This document shows positions 1 to 8,024 of a stretch of DNA of 64,000 nt, piece after piece (positions within the stretch are counted from its first letter, which is position 1; each line of letters starts with the position of its first letter). The stretch covers positions 94,741-158,740 of the forward strand of contig CAVRNI010000035.1 of NCBI GenBank assembly GCA_963722415.1, in the 5' to 3' direction. The stretch is from JALOLG01 sp963722415. Lineage in GTDB: Bacteria > Actinomycetota > Acidimicrobiia > Acidimicrobiales > Ilumatobacteraceae. The notes below the pieces were generated by a model. The model saw only the letters and a program-made list of their open reading frames with translations. It did not search any database and was not told where the DNA came from. The translations under genes were made by a program, and so were the position numbers.

Positions 1-527
1 GTCGAGATCGTGCGCTCGATGTGGACCGAACCGGAGACGACGTACAAGGGCACGTACTACGAGACCGTGCGCACCAACTGCGACCCGAAGCCGCTCCAAT
101 CGCCGCACCCACCGATCTGGATCGGCGGTGGGGGAGAGCAGCTCACGCTGCGGGTCGTGGCCCGTCACGCCGATTGCTCGAACTTCGGCGGCAAGCCCGA
201 GCAGTGGGCGCACAAGCGTGACGTGCTTCGCGAGCACTGCGCGGCGGTCGGACGTGACCCCGACGAGATCCGCATGACGTGGTCACCCGAGCTGTTCATC
301 CGGCGCACGCAGGCCGAGCTCGACGCGGCCGGGTCGAAGAGCCTGTGGGGCGAGGAGCGGTCGAGTTGGGTCGCCGGCAACCTCGTCGGGACACCGGAGC
401 AGGTGGCCGACAAGATCCGGACCTACCTCGACCTCGGCTGTCGAGGCTTCGTGGCGTGGTGCTCCGACTACCCCGACACAGAGTCGATGGAACTGTTCGC
501 GACCGAAGTAATGCCGCGTTCCGCTGA
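1..527 (+). CDS. LLM-class F420-dependent oxidoreductase, C-terminal part (5' end outside window, frame break near 519)
   Basis: This is the C-terminal part of a luciferase-like monooxygenase (LLM) family protein, a TIM-barrel flavin or F420 oxidoreductase. Visible family features are the segment PHPPIWIGGGGEQLTLRVVA, the VGRDPDEI stretch and the closing GTPEQVADKIRTYLDLGC segment. The frame is open from base 1, so the true start lies upstream. As sequenced the frame runs on to 660, but adding one T near 519 gives the family-like ending VMPRFR and a stop at 525-527. That also removes the overlap with the converging gene behind it. The substrate cannot be told from the sequence. Confidence 0.85.
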
Positions 528-534
528 GCCTTCC

Positions 535-994
535 TCAGACGTACTGGCGGAAGATGATCTCGGCGACGCACGACGGCTTCGACGCGCCCTCGACCTCGAA
601 CGTGAACTCGAGCGTGACCTGGATCCCGCCGGCGATCTCGTCGGCCGCCGACCAGCTTGACCCCGAGGCGCACCTTGCTGCCGACCGGCACCGGCGCCGG
701 GAAGCGGACCTTGTTGGCGCCGTAGTTGACGCCCATCGAGAAGCCGTGGATCTGGACCACTTCCGGGTACAGCACGGGGCCGAGCGAGAGTGTCAGGTAG
801 CCGTGGGCGATCGGCCCTCCGAACGGTCCGGCCTTGGCACGCTCGACGTCGACGTGGATCCACTGGTGGTCCCCGGTGGCTTCGGCGAACTGGTTGACGC
901 GTTCCTGGGTGATCTCCAGGTAGTCGCTGTATCCGAGGTGCTCGCCGACGAGTGCCTTGGCCTCGTCGACGCCATTGATGATGCGCGCTGTCAT
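535..994 (-). CDS. MaoC-family (R)-hydratase / dehydratase (frame break near 650)
   Basis: Single hot-dog-fold MaoC-like hydratase of about 152 residues. The hydratase motif ATGDHQWIHVD, with its Asp and His catalytic pair, lies near residues 39-49, followed by GPIAHGYLTLSL and the C-terminal strand VNYGANKVRFPAPVPVGSKV. Such enzymes hydrate trans-2-enoyl-CoA. After VKLV the frame is lost. Removing one G near 650 restores ADEIAGGIQVTLEFTFEVEG and a family-like end (FRQYV) with the stop at 535-537, only 7 bp from the converging LLM gene. The next gene, an acyl-CoA synthetase, is divergent, which suggests acyl-CoA metabolism. Confidence 0.88.
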
Positions 995-1038
995 CCCGCC
1001 AGCTTGTCAGCACCCCCGCGGGTGCTACGAATGCGGCC

Positions 1039-2595
1039 ATGCCAGACATCCTGACTGCCTACGCCGCGGCGCATCCCGACAAGGTCGGCGTCATCGACGA
1101 CCGATCCGGTGGCGATGTCGTCACGCTCAGCTACGCCGAGCTCGAGGGCCTTTCGAACCGCCTCGCCAATGTGCTGCTCGGTCTCGGCGTGCTGCCGAAC
1201 ACGAAGGTCGTCTGGTGCGGTCAGAACTCGATCGGTGTCGTCGCGATCGTGAACGCGGCGCGCAAGATCGGGGCGACGGCGGTGCCGCTCAACTACCGGC
1301 TGAGCGACGAAGAGGCGGCCTACGTCACCGACCACAGTGATGCCGAGCTCGTCTACGTCGACGCCGAGTTCGCACCGATGTTCGAGCGGATCCGCGGTCA
1401 GCTCCCGAAGGTCGCGACGTACCTCGTGTACGACGGCGCAGCGCCGGCCGGGATGGAGTCGTGCGACGACCTGATCGCCGGGGCATCGCCGGACGTGCCC
1501 GCAGTGCCGGCAACGACGGAGGCCGGGGCGACGATGATCTACACGTCGGGTACCACCGGCAGGCCCAAGGGCGCGCTGCGCCGCGGTGTCGCCGATCCGG
1601 TGCAGCTCGGCGCGATGCTGCAGCTCATCGGGTACACCCCCGACGACATCTACATCACCACCGGACCCTTGTACCACTCAGGACCCGGCGGGTTCATGGC
1701 CTTGGCGCTGGCGCTCGGCCAGACGATCGTCCTGCAGCGCAAGTTCGATCCGGAGGACTGGTTGCGGCTCGTCGACACGCACCGGTGCTCGTCGACGTTC
1801 GCGGCTCCGACGCCGATCCGGATGATCTGCACGCTGCCAGGTGACGTGAAGGCGCGCTACGACGTCTCGTCGATCCGGATCATGATCGCCAACGCCGCTC
1901 CGTGGAGCTACGCGCTCAAGCAGCTCTACATCGCCAACCTCCCGCCGGAGTCGCTGTGGGAGGTGTACGGCTCGACCGAGCTCGGGGTCAACACGATCCT
2001 GCGGCCGGAGGACCAGATGCGCAAGCCGGGTTCATGTGGCACCGAAGCGCCGATGGTGGAGATCCGCTTGTACGACGACGACGGCAACATCGTGACGGGC
2101 ACCGGCCCGGACGCCCCGGGGGAGCTCTACGTCCGGAGCGCGGCGACGTTCGCCGACTACTACAAGCAGCACGACAAGTTCGAGGAGGATCACCGCGACG
2201 GCTTCCAGACCGTCGGCGACATCGCCTACCGGGACGACGAGGGGTACCTGTACATCTGCGACCGCAAGAAGGACATGATCATCTCCGGCGGGATGAACAT
2301 CTATCCCGCGGAGATCGAGGCGGCGCTCGAGCAGCACCCCGACATCTACGAGGCCGCCGTGTTCGGCATCCCGAGCGACGACTGGGGTGAGAGCGTGCAC
2401 GCCGTGATCGTGGCGCGCCCGGGCGCCGAGCTCGACGAAGCGTCCGTGACGACGCACGCCAGGGCGCATCTCGCCGGCTACAAGGTGCCGCGCTCGATCT
2501 CGTGGATGGACGAGATCCCCAAGACCGGATCGGGCAAGATCTTGAAGCGTGAGCTCCGACAACCGTTCTGGGCGGACCGCACGAGCAATGTCTGA
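1039..2595 (+). CDS. Acyl-CoA synthetase (AMP-dependent synthetase/ligase)
   Basis: A 518-residue ANL-superfamily ligase that activates a carboxylic acid as acyl-AMP and transfers it to CoA. The P-loop-like motif YTSGTTGRPKG lies near residue 167, the A5-type motif YGSTELG near 316, the hinge region YICDRKKDMIISGGMNIYP near 412-430 and the catalytic-lysine segment PKTGSGKILKREL at the C-terminus, so all core motifs are intact. Length fits fatty acyl-CoA ligases (FadD-like), but substrate and paralogue class cannot be fixed. It is divergent from the MaoC gene, and its last 8 bases overlap the start of era, so the two are probably cotranscribed. Confidence 0.9.
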   Translation: MPDILTAYAAAHPDKVGVIDDRSGGDVVTLSYAELEGLSNRLANVLLGLGVLPNTKVVWCGQNSIGVVAIVNAARKIGATAVPLNYRLSDEEAAYVTDHSDAELVYVDAEFAPMFERIRGQLPKVATYLVYDGAAPAGMESCDDLIAGASPDVPAVPATTEAGATMIYTSGTTGRPKGALRRGVADPVQLGAMLQLIGYTPDDIYITTGPLYHSGPGGFMALALALGQTIVLQRKFDPEDWLRLVDTHRCSSTFAAPTPIRMICTLPGDVKARYDVSSIRIMIANAAPWSYALKQLYIANLPPESLWEVYGSTELGVNTILRPEDQMRKPGSCGTEAPMVEIRLYDDDGNIVTGTGPDAPGELYVRSAATFADYYKQHDKFEEDHRDGFQTVGDIAYRDDEGYLYICDRKKDMIISGGMNIYPAEIEAALEQHPDIYEAAVFGIPSDDWGESVHAVIVARPGAELDEASVTTHARAHLAGYKVPRSISWMDEIPKTGSGKILKRELRQPFWADRTSNV

Positions 2596-3454
2596 AGCGT
2601 CGGGCGACGGCGAGCACCGCTCGGGCTTCGTCACGTTCATCGGGCGGCCGAACGTCGGCAAGTCGTCGCTGATCAACACGATCTGCGGGCGCAAGGTGAG
2701 CATCGTCTCCGACAAGCCGCAGACGACCCGGCATCGGATCATGGGCGTGCTCACCCGACCCGATGCGCAGTTGGTGTTCGTCGATACCCCGGGGCTGCAC
2801 AAGGCAGTGTCGGCGCTCGGTGAACGCGTGAACGCGACCGCGTTGGAGAGCACCGGCGACGTCGACGTGTGCTGCCTCGTGCTCGACGCGACGATGCCGT
2901 ACGGACGCGGTGACCGGTGGGTCGCCGAGCGGATCGACGTGTCGCAGGCCGTCGTGATCGTCAACAAGACCGACGTGGCGAGCAGGGACCAGGTGATGGC
3001 GATGCTCGGGGCGGCCGGGGGCCTCGGCGCCGAGGCCTACTTCCCGGTCTCGGCGCTCACCCGCGATGGCATCGCACCACTGGTCGAACACCTCACGTCG
3101 CGTCTCCCACCGGGACCGCAGTACTTCCCCGACGGCAGCATCAGCGACATGCCGGAGGAGCAGTGGGTCGCCGAGCTCGTACGCGAACAGCTCCTGGCCG
3201 TCACCCACGACGAGCTCCCGTACTCGATCGCGACTCGCGTCACGGAGTGGGAGTGGCCACGTATCCGGTGCGACATCATCGTCGAACGCGAGAGCCAGAA
3301 GGGGATGGTGATCGGCAAGGGTGGAAGCGTGTTGAAGCAGGTCGGTGAGCTCGCTCGGGCGCAGCTCCCGGAAGGCGCGTACCTCGAACTTCGCGTCAAG
3401 GTCGACAAGAACTGGCAACGCCGACCCGACCGGGTCGAGCGTCTCGGGTACTGA
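2588..3454 (+). CDS. era: GTPase Era
   Basis: Era is a GTPase that binds the 3' end of 16S rRNA during 30S maturation. The 288-residue product has G1 GRPNVGKSS (residues 19-27), G3 DTPG, G4 NKTD, G5 around SAL, and a C-terminal KH domain with GMVIGKGGSVLKQVG. The ATG at 2588 is chosen because it places G1 at the usual distance from the N-terminus and overlaps the upstream stop, suggesting translational coupling. The longer in-frame start upstream lies inside the synthetase gene and adds no family sequence. The end converges on the lipoprotein gene, with 27 bp between them. Confidence 0.96.
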   Translation: MSEASGDGEHRSGFVTFIGRPNVGKSSLINTICGRKVSIVSDKPQTTRHRIMGVLTRPDAQLVFVDTPGLHKAVSALGERVNATALESTGDVDVCCLVLDATMPYGRGDRWVAERIDVSQAVVIVNKTDVASRDQVMAMLGAAGGLGAEAYFPVSALTRDGIAPLVEHLTSRLPPGPQYFPDGSISDMPEEQWVAELVREQLLAVTHDELPYSIATRVTEWEWPRIRCDIIVERESQKGMVIGKGGSVLKQVGELARAQLPEGAYLELRVKVDKNWQRRPDRVERLGY

Positions 3455-3481
3455 AGCGCGTCGGAGGTCTCCCGAGCCGGC

Positions 3482-4216
3482 TCACGGTCCGGTGTCGGCC
3501 GGACCATCCGACCCGGGCGGTTCGGTGTCCGGTGGTGCAACGGTGGTGGTCGTCGTCGCGCTCGGGCTCTCGACGAGCAGGATCGCGAAATCCTCGTACG
3601 CCACCGGTTCGCCGACCGGGCTGAGCTCGTCGTTGGGCGGCAACGGCACGTCGATCGGAACGCCGTCGCGCGTGAACAGGGCCTGACCGATGCCTTGGAA
3701 CCGGGTCAGGGTCAGCACCAGCTGGGCGATCGCCAACGGTGGGTCGGTCCGGGGCATCTGTTCCAGGACCTCGCCACTCAGGTCGACCGTCGCAATGCCA
3801 CGCGTGACGGCGACGCCGAGAACGAGCCCTTCCATGACCTTGGTGTCGAGTCCGACGCTGGCCTCGCCCAACGGTGGGCCCTGCTCGAGGCGCAGGATCA
3901 ACAGCTCGGGCGACGGTTCCGACAGGGGGATGACCTGCAGCAGCACCTGTCCGCTCGACTCGACGACCCAGTAGAACTCGATCGGTTGCGTCTGGATCGG
4001 TGTCGTGGTCGTGGTCGTCGTCGTGGCGCCTGGCACGGTCGAGGGGACGACCGGCACGGTCGTCGTGGTCGTCGTGGTCGTGGTCGTCGTCGTGGTGTCG
4101 GCGATCGCCGACCTGCCGTCGTCGTCGTCGTACTCCTCGAACCCGCTGTCGCCGAGCCCGCACGCCGCGAGCAGCAGCACCATCGCGCCGGCGCCGGCGG
4201 CGACCGCAGTTCTCAC
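3482..4216 (-). CDS. GerMN-domain lipoprotein (LpqB-like context)
   Basis: Predicted secreted lipoprotein of 244 residues. The hydrophobic signal ends in a lipobox-like LLLAAC, followed by an acidic stretch and an unusual Thr-rich linker (a run of 13 Thr and a second of 8), encoded by GTC/GTG-type repeats on the plus strand. The folded part resembles a GerMN domain (IEFYWVVESSGQVLLQVIP; VAVTRGIATVDLSGEVLE). The start is the GTG at 4216 overlapping the kinase stop (GTGA), so it is translationally coupled to the kinase. Kinase plus GerMN lipoprotein recalls the MtrB-LpqB pair of Actinobacteria. That the lipoprotein modulates the sensor is inference. Confidence 0.8.
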   Translation of the reverse strand: MRTAVAAGAGAMVLLLAACGLGDSGFEEYDDDDGRSAIADTTTTTTTTTTTTTVPVVPSTVPGATTTTTTTTPIQTQPIEFYWVVESSGQVLLQVIPLSEPSPELLILRLEQGPPLGEASVGLDTKVMEGLVLGVAVTRGIATVDLSGEVLEQMPRTDPPLAIAQLVLTLTRFQGIGQALFTRDGVPIDVPLPPNDELSPVGEPVAYEDFAILLVESPSATTTTTVAPPDTEPPGSDGPADTGP

Positions 4217-5605
4217 CGGTCGACCTCGGCGGGGAGCCGCACCACGAAGCGGGCGCCGCCGCCCGGGCGCTCCTCGACCCACGCCTCCCCGCCGAGCGCG
4301 CGGGCGTGTTCTGACACGAGCGCCAGGCCGAGCCCGGTGCCGATCCGCTGCCTGGCCGCGCTGCCCCTGGCGAACCGCTCGAAGATCCGTGTCCGTTCGC
4401 TCGCCGCCACGCCGGGCCCGTTGTCCTCGACCGCCATCAGCACAGTCTTGCCACCGCCGGGTTCGATCGAGATCCGCAGCGGCCCACCGCCGTGCGTCGT
4501 CGCGTTCTCCAAGAGGTTGCCGAGGATGCGCTCGAAGCGAACCCGGTCGACGACGGCGTGACGATGGGCGCGGCGATGGACGTCGATGGGCAGCCCGCCG
4601 TAGCCGAAACGATGCGTGACCCGATCGCAGAACTCGGCGAGGTCGACGGTCTCGGTGTGCAAGTCGGTGGCACCGGCGTCGATCCGCGACAACTCGAGCA
4701 GGTCGATCACCATGTCGTCGAACCGGCGCACCTGGCTCACGACGACGTCGAGCGCCTGCTGCGTGCGCTCGGGGAGCTCGGTCCGGCGGGCGTCGAGCAC
4801 CTCGACGGCTGCCGACAGGGCGGTGATCGGCGACCGCAGCTCGTGGCTCACGTCGGACGCGAACCGAACCTCCCGCTCGATCCTCGCCTGCACCGCGTCG
4901 GCCATGTCGTTGAACGTGCCGGCAAGGCGGGCGAGGTCGGGGTCGCTCGCCGGCTCCAGGCGGGCGCCGAGCCCGCCGGACGCGATCTCACCGGCCGCGT
5001 CGGCGACCCTGCTCAACGGACGCAGCAAGCGGCGGCTGGTGGACCAACCGAAGAACGTGGCGAACACGGTGGCCACGAACGCGCCGAGGATCAGGGTGGT
5101 CAGGATCACCGCCAGCGTGCGTTCCGTGGCCGCCAGCGGGAAACGCTTCGAGGTATCCGGTGTCGTAGGCGCCGATGTACCAGCCCACCGCGAGGTACGG
5201 GTCGCCGTTGTCGTCGGTGAAGCGCTGCTGGCCGGCGCGCCCGTCGGCGACGGCTGCCACCAGCTCCTCGGGGAACGACTGTTCGCTGCGGCCGACGGGA
5301 ATGCTCTGGCGAGGGCCGGTCAGCACCGCGAAGCCACCGCTCTCGATGGTGAGGTTCTGCATCCGTTCCTGCGTCTCGGCCGGCTCGTCGAGTACCGCGA
5401 CGAGCTCGGTGGCGTGGCTGTAGGACTGGGCCTGGGCGGTGGTGGCCCGCTGGTTGACCAGCGAGCTGCGGGCGAACGTGTACGTCAGCGCCGTGAGGCT
5501 CAGGCCGGCGAGCATCGCGATCAACCCGAAGAACACCGTGACCCGAGTGCTCAGGCGGAGCGAACGGCGATCGGCCACGGCGACAGTGTGACGCGTCCGC
5601 GGCAA
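4213..5605 (-). CDS. Sensor histidine kinase (frame break near 5142)
   Basis: Membrane sensor kinase of about 463 residues once a frame break is repaired. The N-terminal part has one membrane helix (VTVFFGLIAMLAGLSLTALT), an extracellular sensor region and a second helix (LTTLILGAFVATVFATFFGW). These are followed by HAMP, the HisKA box FASDVSHELRSPI with the phospho-His, the N box NLLENATTHGG and the G1 box EDNGPGV with GTGLGLALV. The AAA at 5141-5143 appears to hold one extra base; removing it joins YLEAFP to LAATERTLAVI. The kinase is divergent from its probable response regulator and coupled to the GerMN lipoprotein. The start could also be the GTG at 5578. Confidence 0.9.
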
Positions 5606-5784
5606 ACGGCGTGGATCGCGGCGAAAACGAAAGAGATCGCGCTGCCGGTGAGGCGCCAGGGGGAGGAAGGCACCCCACCGGGGCAGCGTGAACAGTTGTC
5701 ATCGTGGTTGACACGTGTGACAGGGGCACGATGGGATTGTGCGTTTTCGGTAACAAACGCCCTGTGAGGCAGAATGACCGCACT
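5606..5784. promoter_or_regulatory. Divergent intergenic region between sensor kinase and response regulator
   Basis: This 179-bp spacer must carry the promoters of the two divergent two-component genes. A TTGACA hexamer is present at 5708-5713 on the plus strand, but no convincing -10 sits at the right distance. The short repeated word GTGTGACA/GTTGTCA around 5696-5721 could be an operator. Nothing stronger is visible. Confidence 0.35.
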
Positions 5785-6468
5785 GTGAATTCGTTGCTGT
5801 TCATCGAGGATGACGACGCGATTCGGCTGGCGCTGCGCCTGGCGCTCGAGGACGAGGGCTACGAGGTCCGGGAGGCGGCCAACGGTGCCGACGGCCTGGC
5901 CGAGTTCGCCCAGCGTGAGGCCGACCTGGTGCTGCTCGACCTGCGGTTGCCCGACATGTCGGGGTTCGACGTGTGCCGCGCGCTGCGGGCCGCCAGCATC
6001 GTTCCGATCATCATCATCACCGCCCAGACCGACACCTACGACATGGTCGCCGGGCTCGAGGCGGGAGCCGACGACTACGTCACGAAGCCGGTCGTGCCGA
6101 AGGAGCTGGCGGCCCGCATCCGGGCGCTCCTGCGACGGGTCCAGCGCCAGGAGTCGTCGACGGCGCCCCGGGTCGCCCGGTTCGGCGACGTCGAGCTCCG
6201 CCGCGAGCAGGGCGTCGTCCTGAAGGCCGGCCAGGAGCTCAGCCTCACCAAGACCGAGTTCCGCCTGATGTGCGAGTTCGCCGACCATGTCGGTGCCGTG
6301 CTCTCGCGCGACCAGCTTCTCGAACGGGTGTGGGGATACGAGTACCTCGGTGACTCGCGCCTCGTCGACGCCCACGTCCGCCGTCTGCGCGTCAAGATCG
6401 AGGATCAACCCGACGAACCCCGCCTGATCGTCACCGCCCGCGGCATCGGCTACCGCCTCATCGGCTGA
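5785..6468 (+). CDS. OmpR-family response regulator
   Basis: A 227-residue two-component response regulator. The receiver domain has the acidic pair in IEDDDAIRLALR, phospho-Asp 52 in LVLLDLRLPD, the Thr in IIITAQTD and the Lys in YVTKPV. The C-terminal winged helix is of OmpR/PhoB type (LSLTKTEFRLM, RDQLLERVWGYEYLGDSRLVDAHVRRLR). The start is taken as the GTG at 5785, which puts LLFIEDDDA at the N-terminus; the longer upstream reading adds 27 residues without family similarity. It is divergent from the sensor kinase, its likely partner. A 53-bp palindromic element begins 5 bp after the stop. Confidence 0.93.
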   Translation: MNSLLFIEDDDAIRLALRLALEDEGYEVREAANGADGLAEFAQREADLVLLDLRLPDMSGFDVCRALRAASIVPIIIITAQTDTYDMVAGLEAGADDYVTKPVVPKELAARIRALLRRVQRQESSTAPRVARFGDVELRREQGVVLKAGQELSLTKTEFRLMCEFADHVGAVLSRDQLLERVWGYEYLGDSRLVDAHVRRLRVKIEDQPDEPRLIVTARGIGYRLIG

Positions 6469-6472
6469 ATCC

Positions 6473-6525
6473 CCGAACTGTCTGCTTCAGATCGCGCGAG
6501 CGGTCGTTTCGAGCAGACAGTTCGG
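6473..6525. repeat. 53-bp palindromic repeat, copy A
   Basis: The arms CCGAACTGTCTGCT (6473-6486) and AGCAGACAGTTCGG (6512-6525) are perfect inverted repeats around a 25-bp centre. The same element, in reverse orientation and with a different centre, occurs at 7127-7179, so the pair brackets the DinB-like gene. Its position just after a stop codon would suit a transcription terminator or a REP-like element. Confidence 0.85.
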
Positions 6526-6545
6526 AGTTGTGGCACGGTGAGCGC

Positions 6546-7115
6546 ATGGATCTGCGTTCGTGGGTGCTGGCCGACCATGCGACGGCGTTGCAGCGACTGG
6601 AGCGACAGGTGCTCGACCAGGTGCCGTCCGATCGTTGGGCCGAACGTGCCGACGGTGGCGGCAACTCGATCGGCTGGGGCGTGCTGCACGCGTGGTACCA
6701 CCAGGACGTGGCGCTCTCCGTCGTCCGAGGCGTCGACCCCGTGATGGCCGAGCGGCGTGAGTCGCTCGGACTTGCCGGCTTCGCCCCGTTCGTCGGCATG
6801 GGCGAAACGGAGATCGACGGCGCCGTCGACGCCGTCGACCCGGTCGCGCTCGTGTCGTACGTGCGTGACGTCCACGGCCGGACGGCCGAGTGGTTCGACG
6901 GGTTGGACCTCGCCGGTCTCGACACGGTCGCCGACGCCTCCCACGGGCTGTCGGAGCTGGTCGGGATCGGATACGCCGACGCCGACTGGCTGCACGACAT
7001 GTGGACCGACAAGCCGGTCGGGTGGTTCGTGCAGTGGGAGTGCATCGGTCACGGTCACACCCACGTCGGTGAGATGGTGAGCGTCCGCAACCGGATGGGC
7101 CTCAGCCCGTTCTGA
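6546..7115 (+). CDS. DinB-like / mycothiol-dependent maleylpyruvate isomerase-type protein
   Basis: A 189-residue protein that looks like a DinB/MDMPI-type four-helix-bundle protein. His residues occur in the expected places: WGVLHAWYHQDVAL near residues 44-57, and the C-terminal IGHGHTHVGEMVSVRNRMGL. Such proteins bind a metal through three His residues, and many actinobacterial members act with mycothiol; no reaction can be assigned here. The ATG at 6546 is chosen over a start six codons upstream because MDLRSWVLADH is the typical opening. The gene stands alone between two copies of a palindromic repeat, which may have moved or insulated it. Confidence 0.7.
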   Translation: MDLRSWVLADHATALQRLERQVLDQVPSDRWAERADGGGNSIGWGVLHAWYHQDVALSVVRGVDPVMAERRESLGLAGFAPFVGMGETEIDGAVDAVDPVALVSYVRDVHGRTAEWFDGLDLAGLDTVADASHGLSELVGIGYADADWLHDMWTDKPVGWFVQWECIGHGHTHVGEMVSVRNRMGLSPF

Positions 7116-7126
7116 CCCGGACGTTT

Positions 7127-7179
7127 CCAACCTGTCTGCTCGAAATCGCGCCTCGGGCAATCTGAAGCAGACAGTTCGG
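7127..7179. repeat. 53-bp palindromic repeat, copy B (inverted relative to copy A)
   Basis: The arms CCAACCTGTCTGCT and AGCAGACAGTTCGG match the reverse complement of copy A. The inner flanks TCGAAA and TCTGA are also shared, while the central ~15 bp differ. It lies between the converging DinB-like and enoyl-CoA hydratase genes, where a bidirectional terminator would be useful. Confidence 0.85.
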
Positions 7180-7204
7180 AGGGGTTGGGGGCAGGTCGAC
7201 CCGC

Positions 7205-7978
7205 CTAATCCCACTGTGGCGTGCGCTTCTCGCGGAAGGCGGCCATGCCCTCGGCGGCGTCGGGGCCGCTGAACAACTCGTCGGAGAGTGCCCGCATCTC
7301 GCCGAACGCCGTCGAGCGGTCGAGGCCGGGGACCCGGTGGAGCAGCCGTTTCGTCTCGGCGACGGCCCGCGGCGCTCCGGCGATGATCCCCGCGGAGAGC
7401 GCGGCTGTCGTCGCCACGACGTCGTCGGTGACGTGGGTGATCAGGCCGATCGCGCGTGCCTCGTCGGCGTCGAACGGCTCACCGGTCAGCATCGCGGCGG
7501 CGATCCGGCTCGGCGCGACGCGCCGGAGGATCGGCACCGAGATGATCGCCGGCGCCACACCGATGCGCACCTCGGTCAAGGCGAAGGTCACCGACCGGTG
7601 CACGACGACGAGGTCGCACGACGCCATCAGGCCGAGCCCACCGGCACGTACCGCACCACCGACGGCGGCGACCGTCGGCTGTTCGGCGTCCATCAGCCGC
7701 TCGAGGACGCGGACCATCGGTGTCGAGTCGGGCGTGCCGCTGGCGCGCTCCTTCAGATCGGCGCCGGCGCAGAACGCTGGACCGGCGTTCGTCAGCACGA
7801 TGACACGAACGCCCGCGGTCGACTCGATCTCGTCGAGTCGCTCACCGAGCTCGGCCACGAGTTGGCGCGACAGCGCGTTGCGGTTGGGCTGGGAGTCGAG
7901 CGTGATCGTCGCGATCCCGGCGTCGACGCGAAGTCGGACGACCTGATCCGGAACGACCTGCTCGGTGGCGGGATCCAT
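7205..7978 (-). CDS. Enoyl-CoA hydratase/isomerase family protein
   Basis: Crotonase-fold protein of 257 residues. The oxyanion-hole segments are NRNALSRQLV and AGPAFCAGADLKE near the N-terminal third, then GGAVRAGGLGLMASCDLVV near the middle. Position two of the usual catalytic pair falls in FALTEVRIGVAPAI, whose Glu supports hydratase chemistry; the first catalytic Glu is not obvious because GGAVRAGG replaces the usual NGxAxGGG. The ATG at 7978 is preceded by a TACGGT -10-like box nine bases upstream, suggesting a leaderless start. The end converges on the DinB-like gene. Substrate unknown. Confidence 0.87.
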   Translation of the reverse strand: MDPATEQVVPDQVVRLRVDAGIATITLDSQPNRNALSRQLVAELGERLDEIESTAGVRVIVLTNAGPAFCAGADLKERASGTPDSTPMVRVLERLMDAEQPTVAAVGGAVRAGGLGLMASCDLVVVHRSVTFALTEVRIGVAPAIISVPILRRVAPSRIAAAMLTGEPFDADEARAIGLITHVTDDVVATTAALSAGIIAGAPRAVAETKRLLHRVPGLDRSTAFGEMRALSDELFSGPDAAEGMAAFREKRTPQWD

Positions 7979-8024
7979 CGCGATGCGACCGTAGTCAGTC
8001 GCCAGGCACTCAGCCGTCAGGCAC

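Noticed and set aside
488..500. GAAC/GTTC palindrome as a LexA box
   Set aside because: The half sites are too close (GAACTGTTC, one-base spacing) and it lies inside the LLM coding region.
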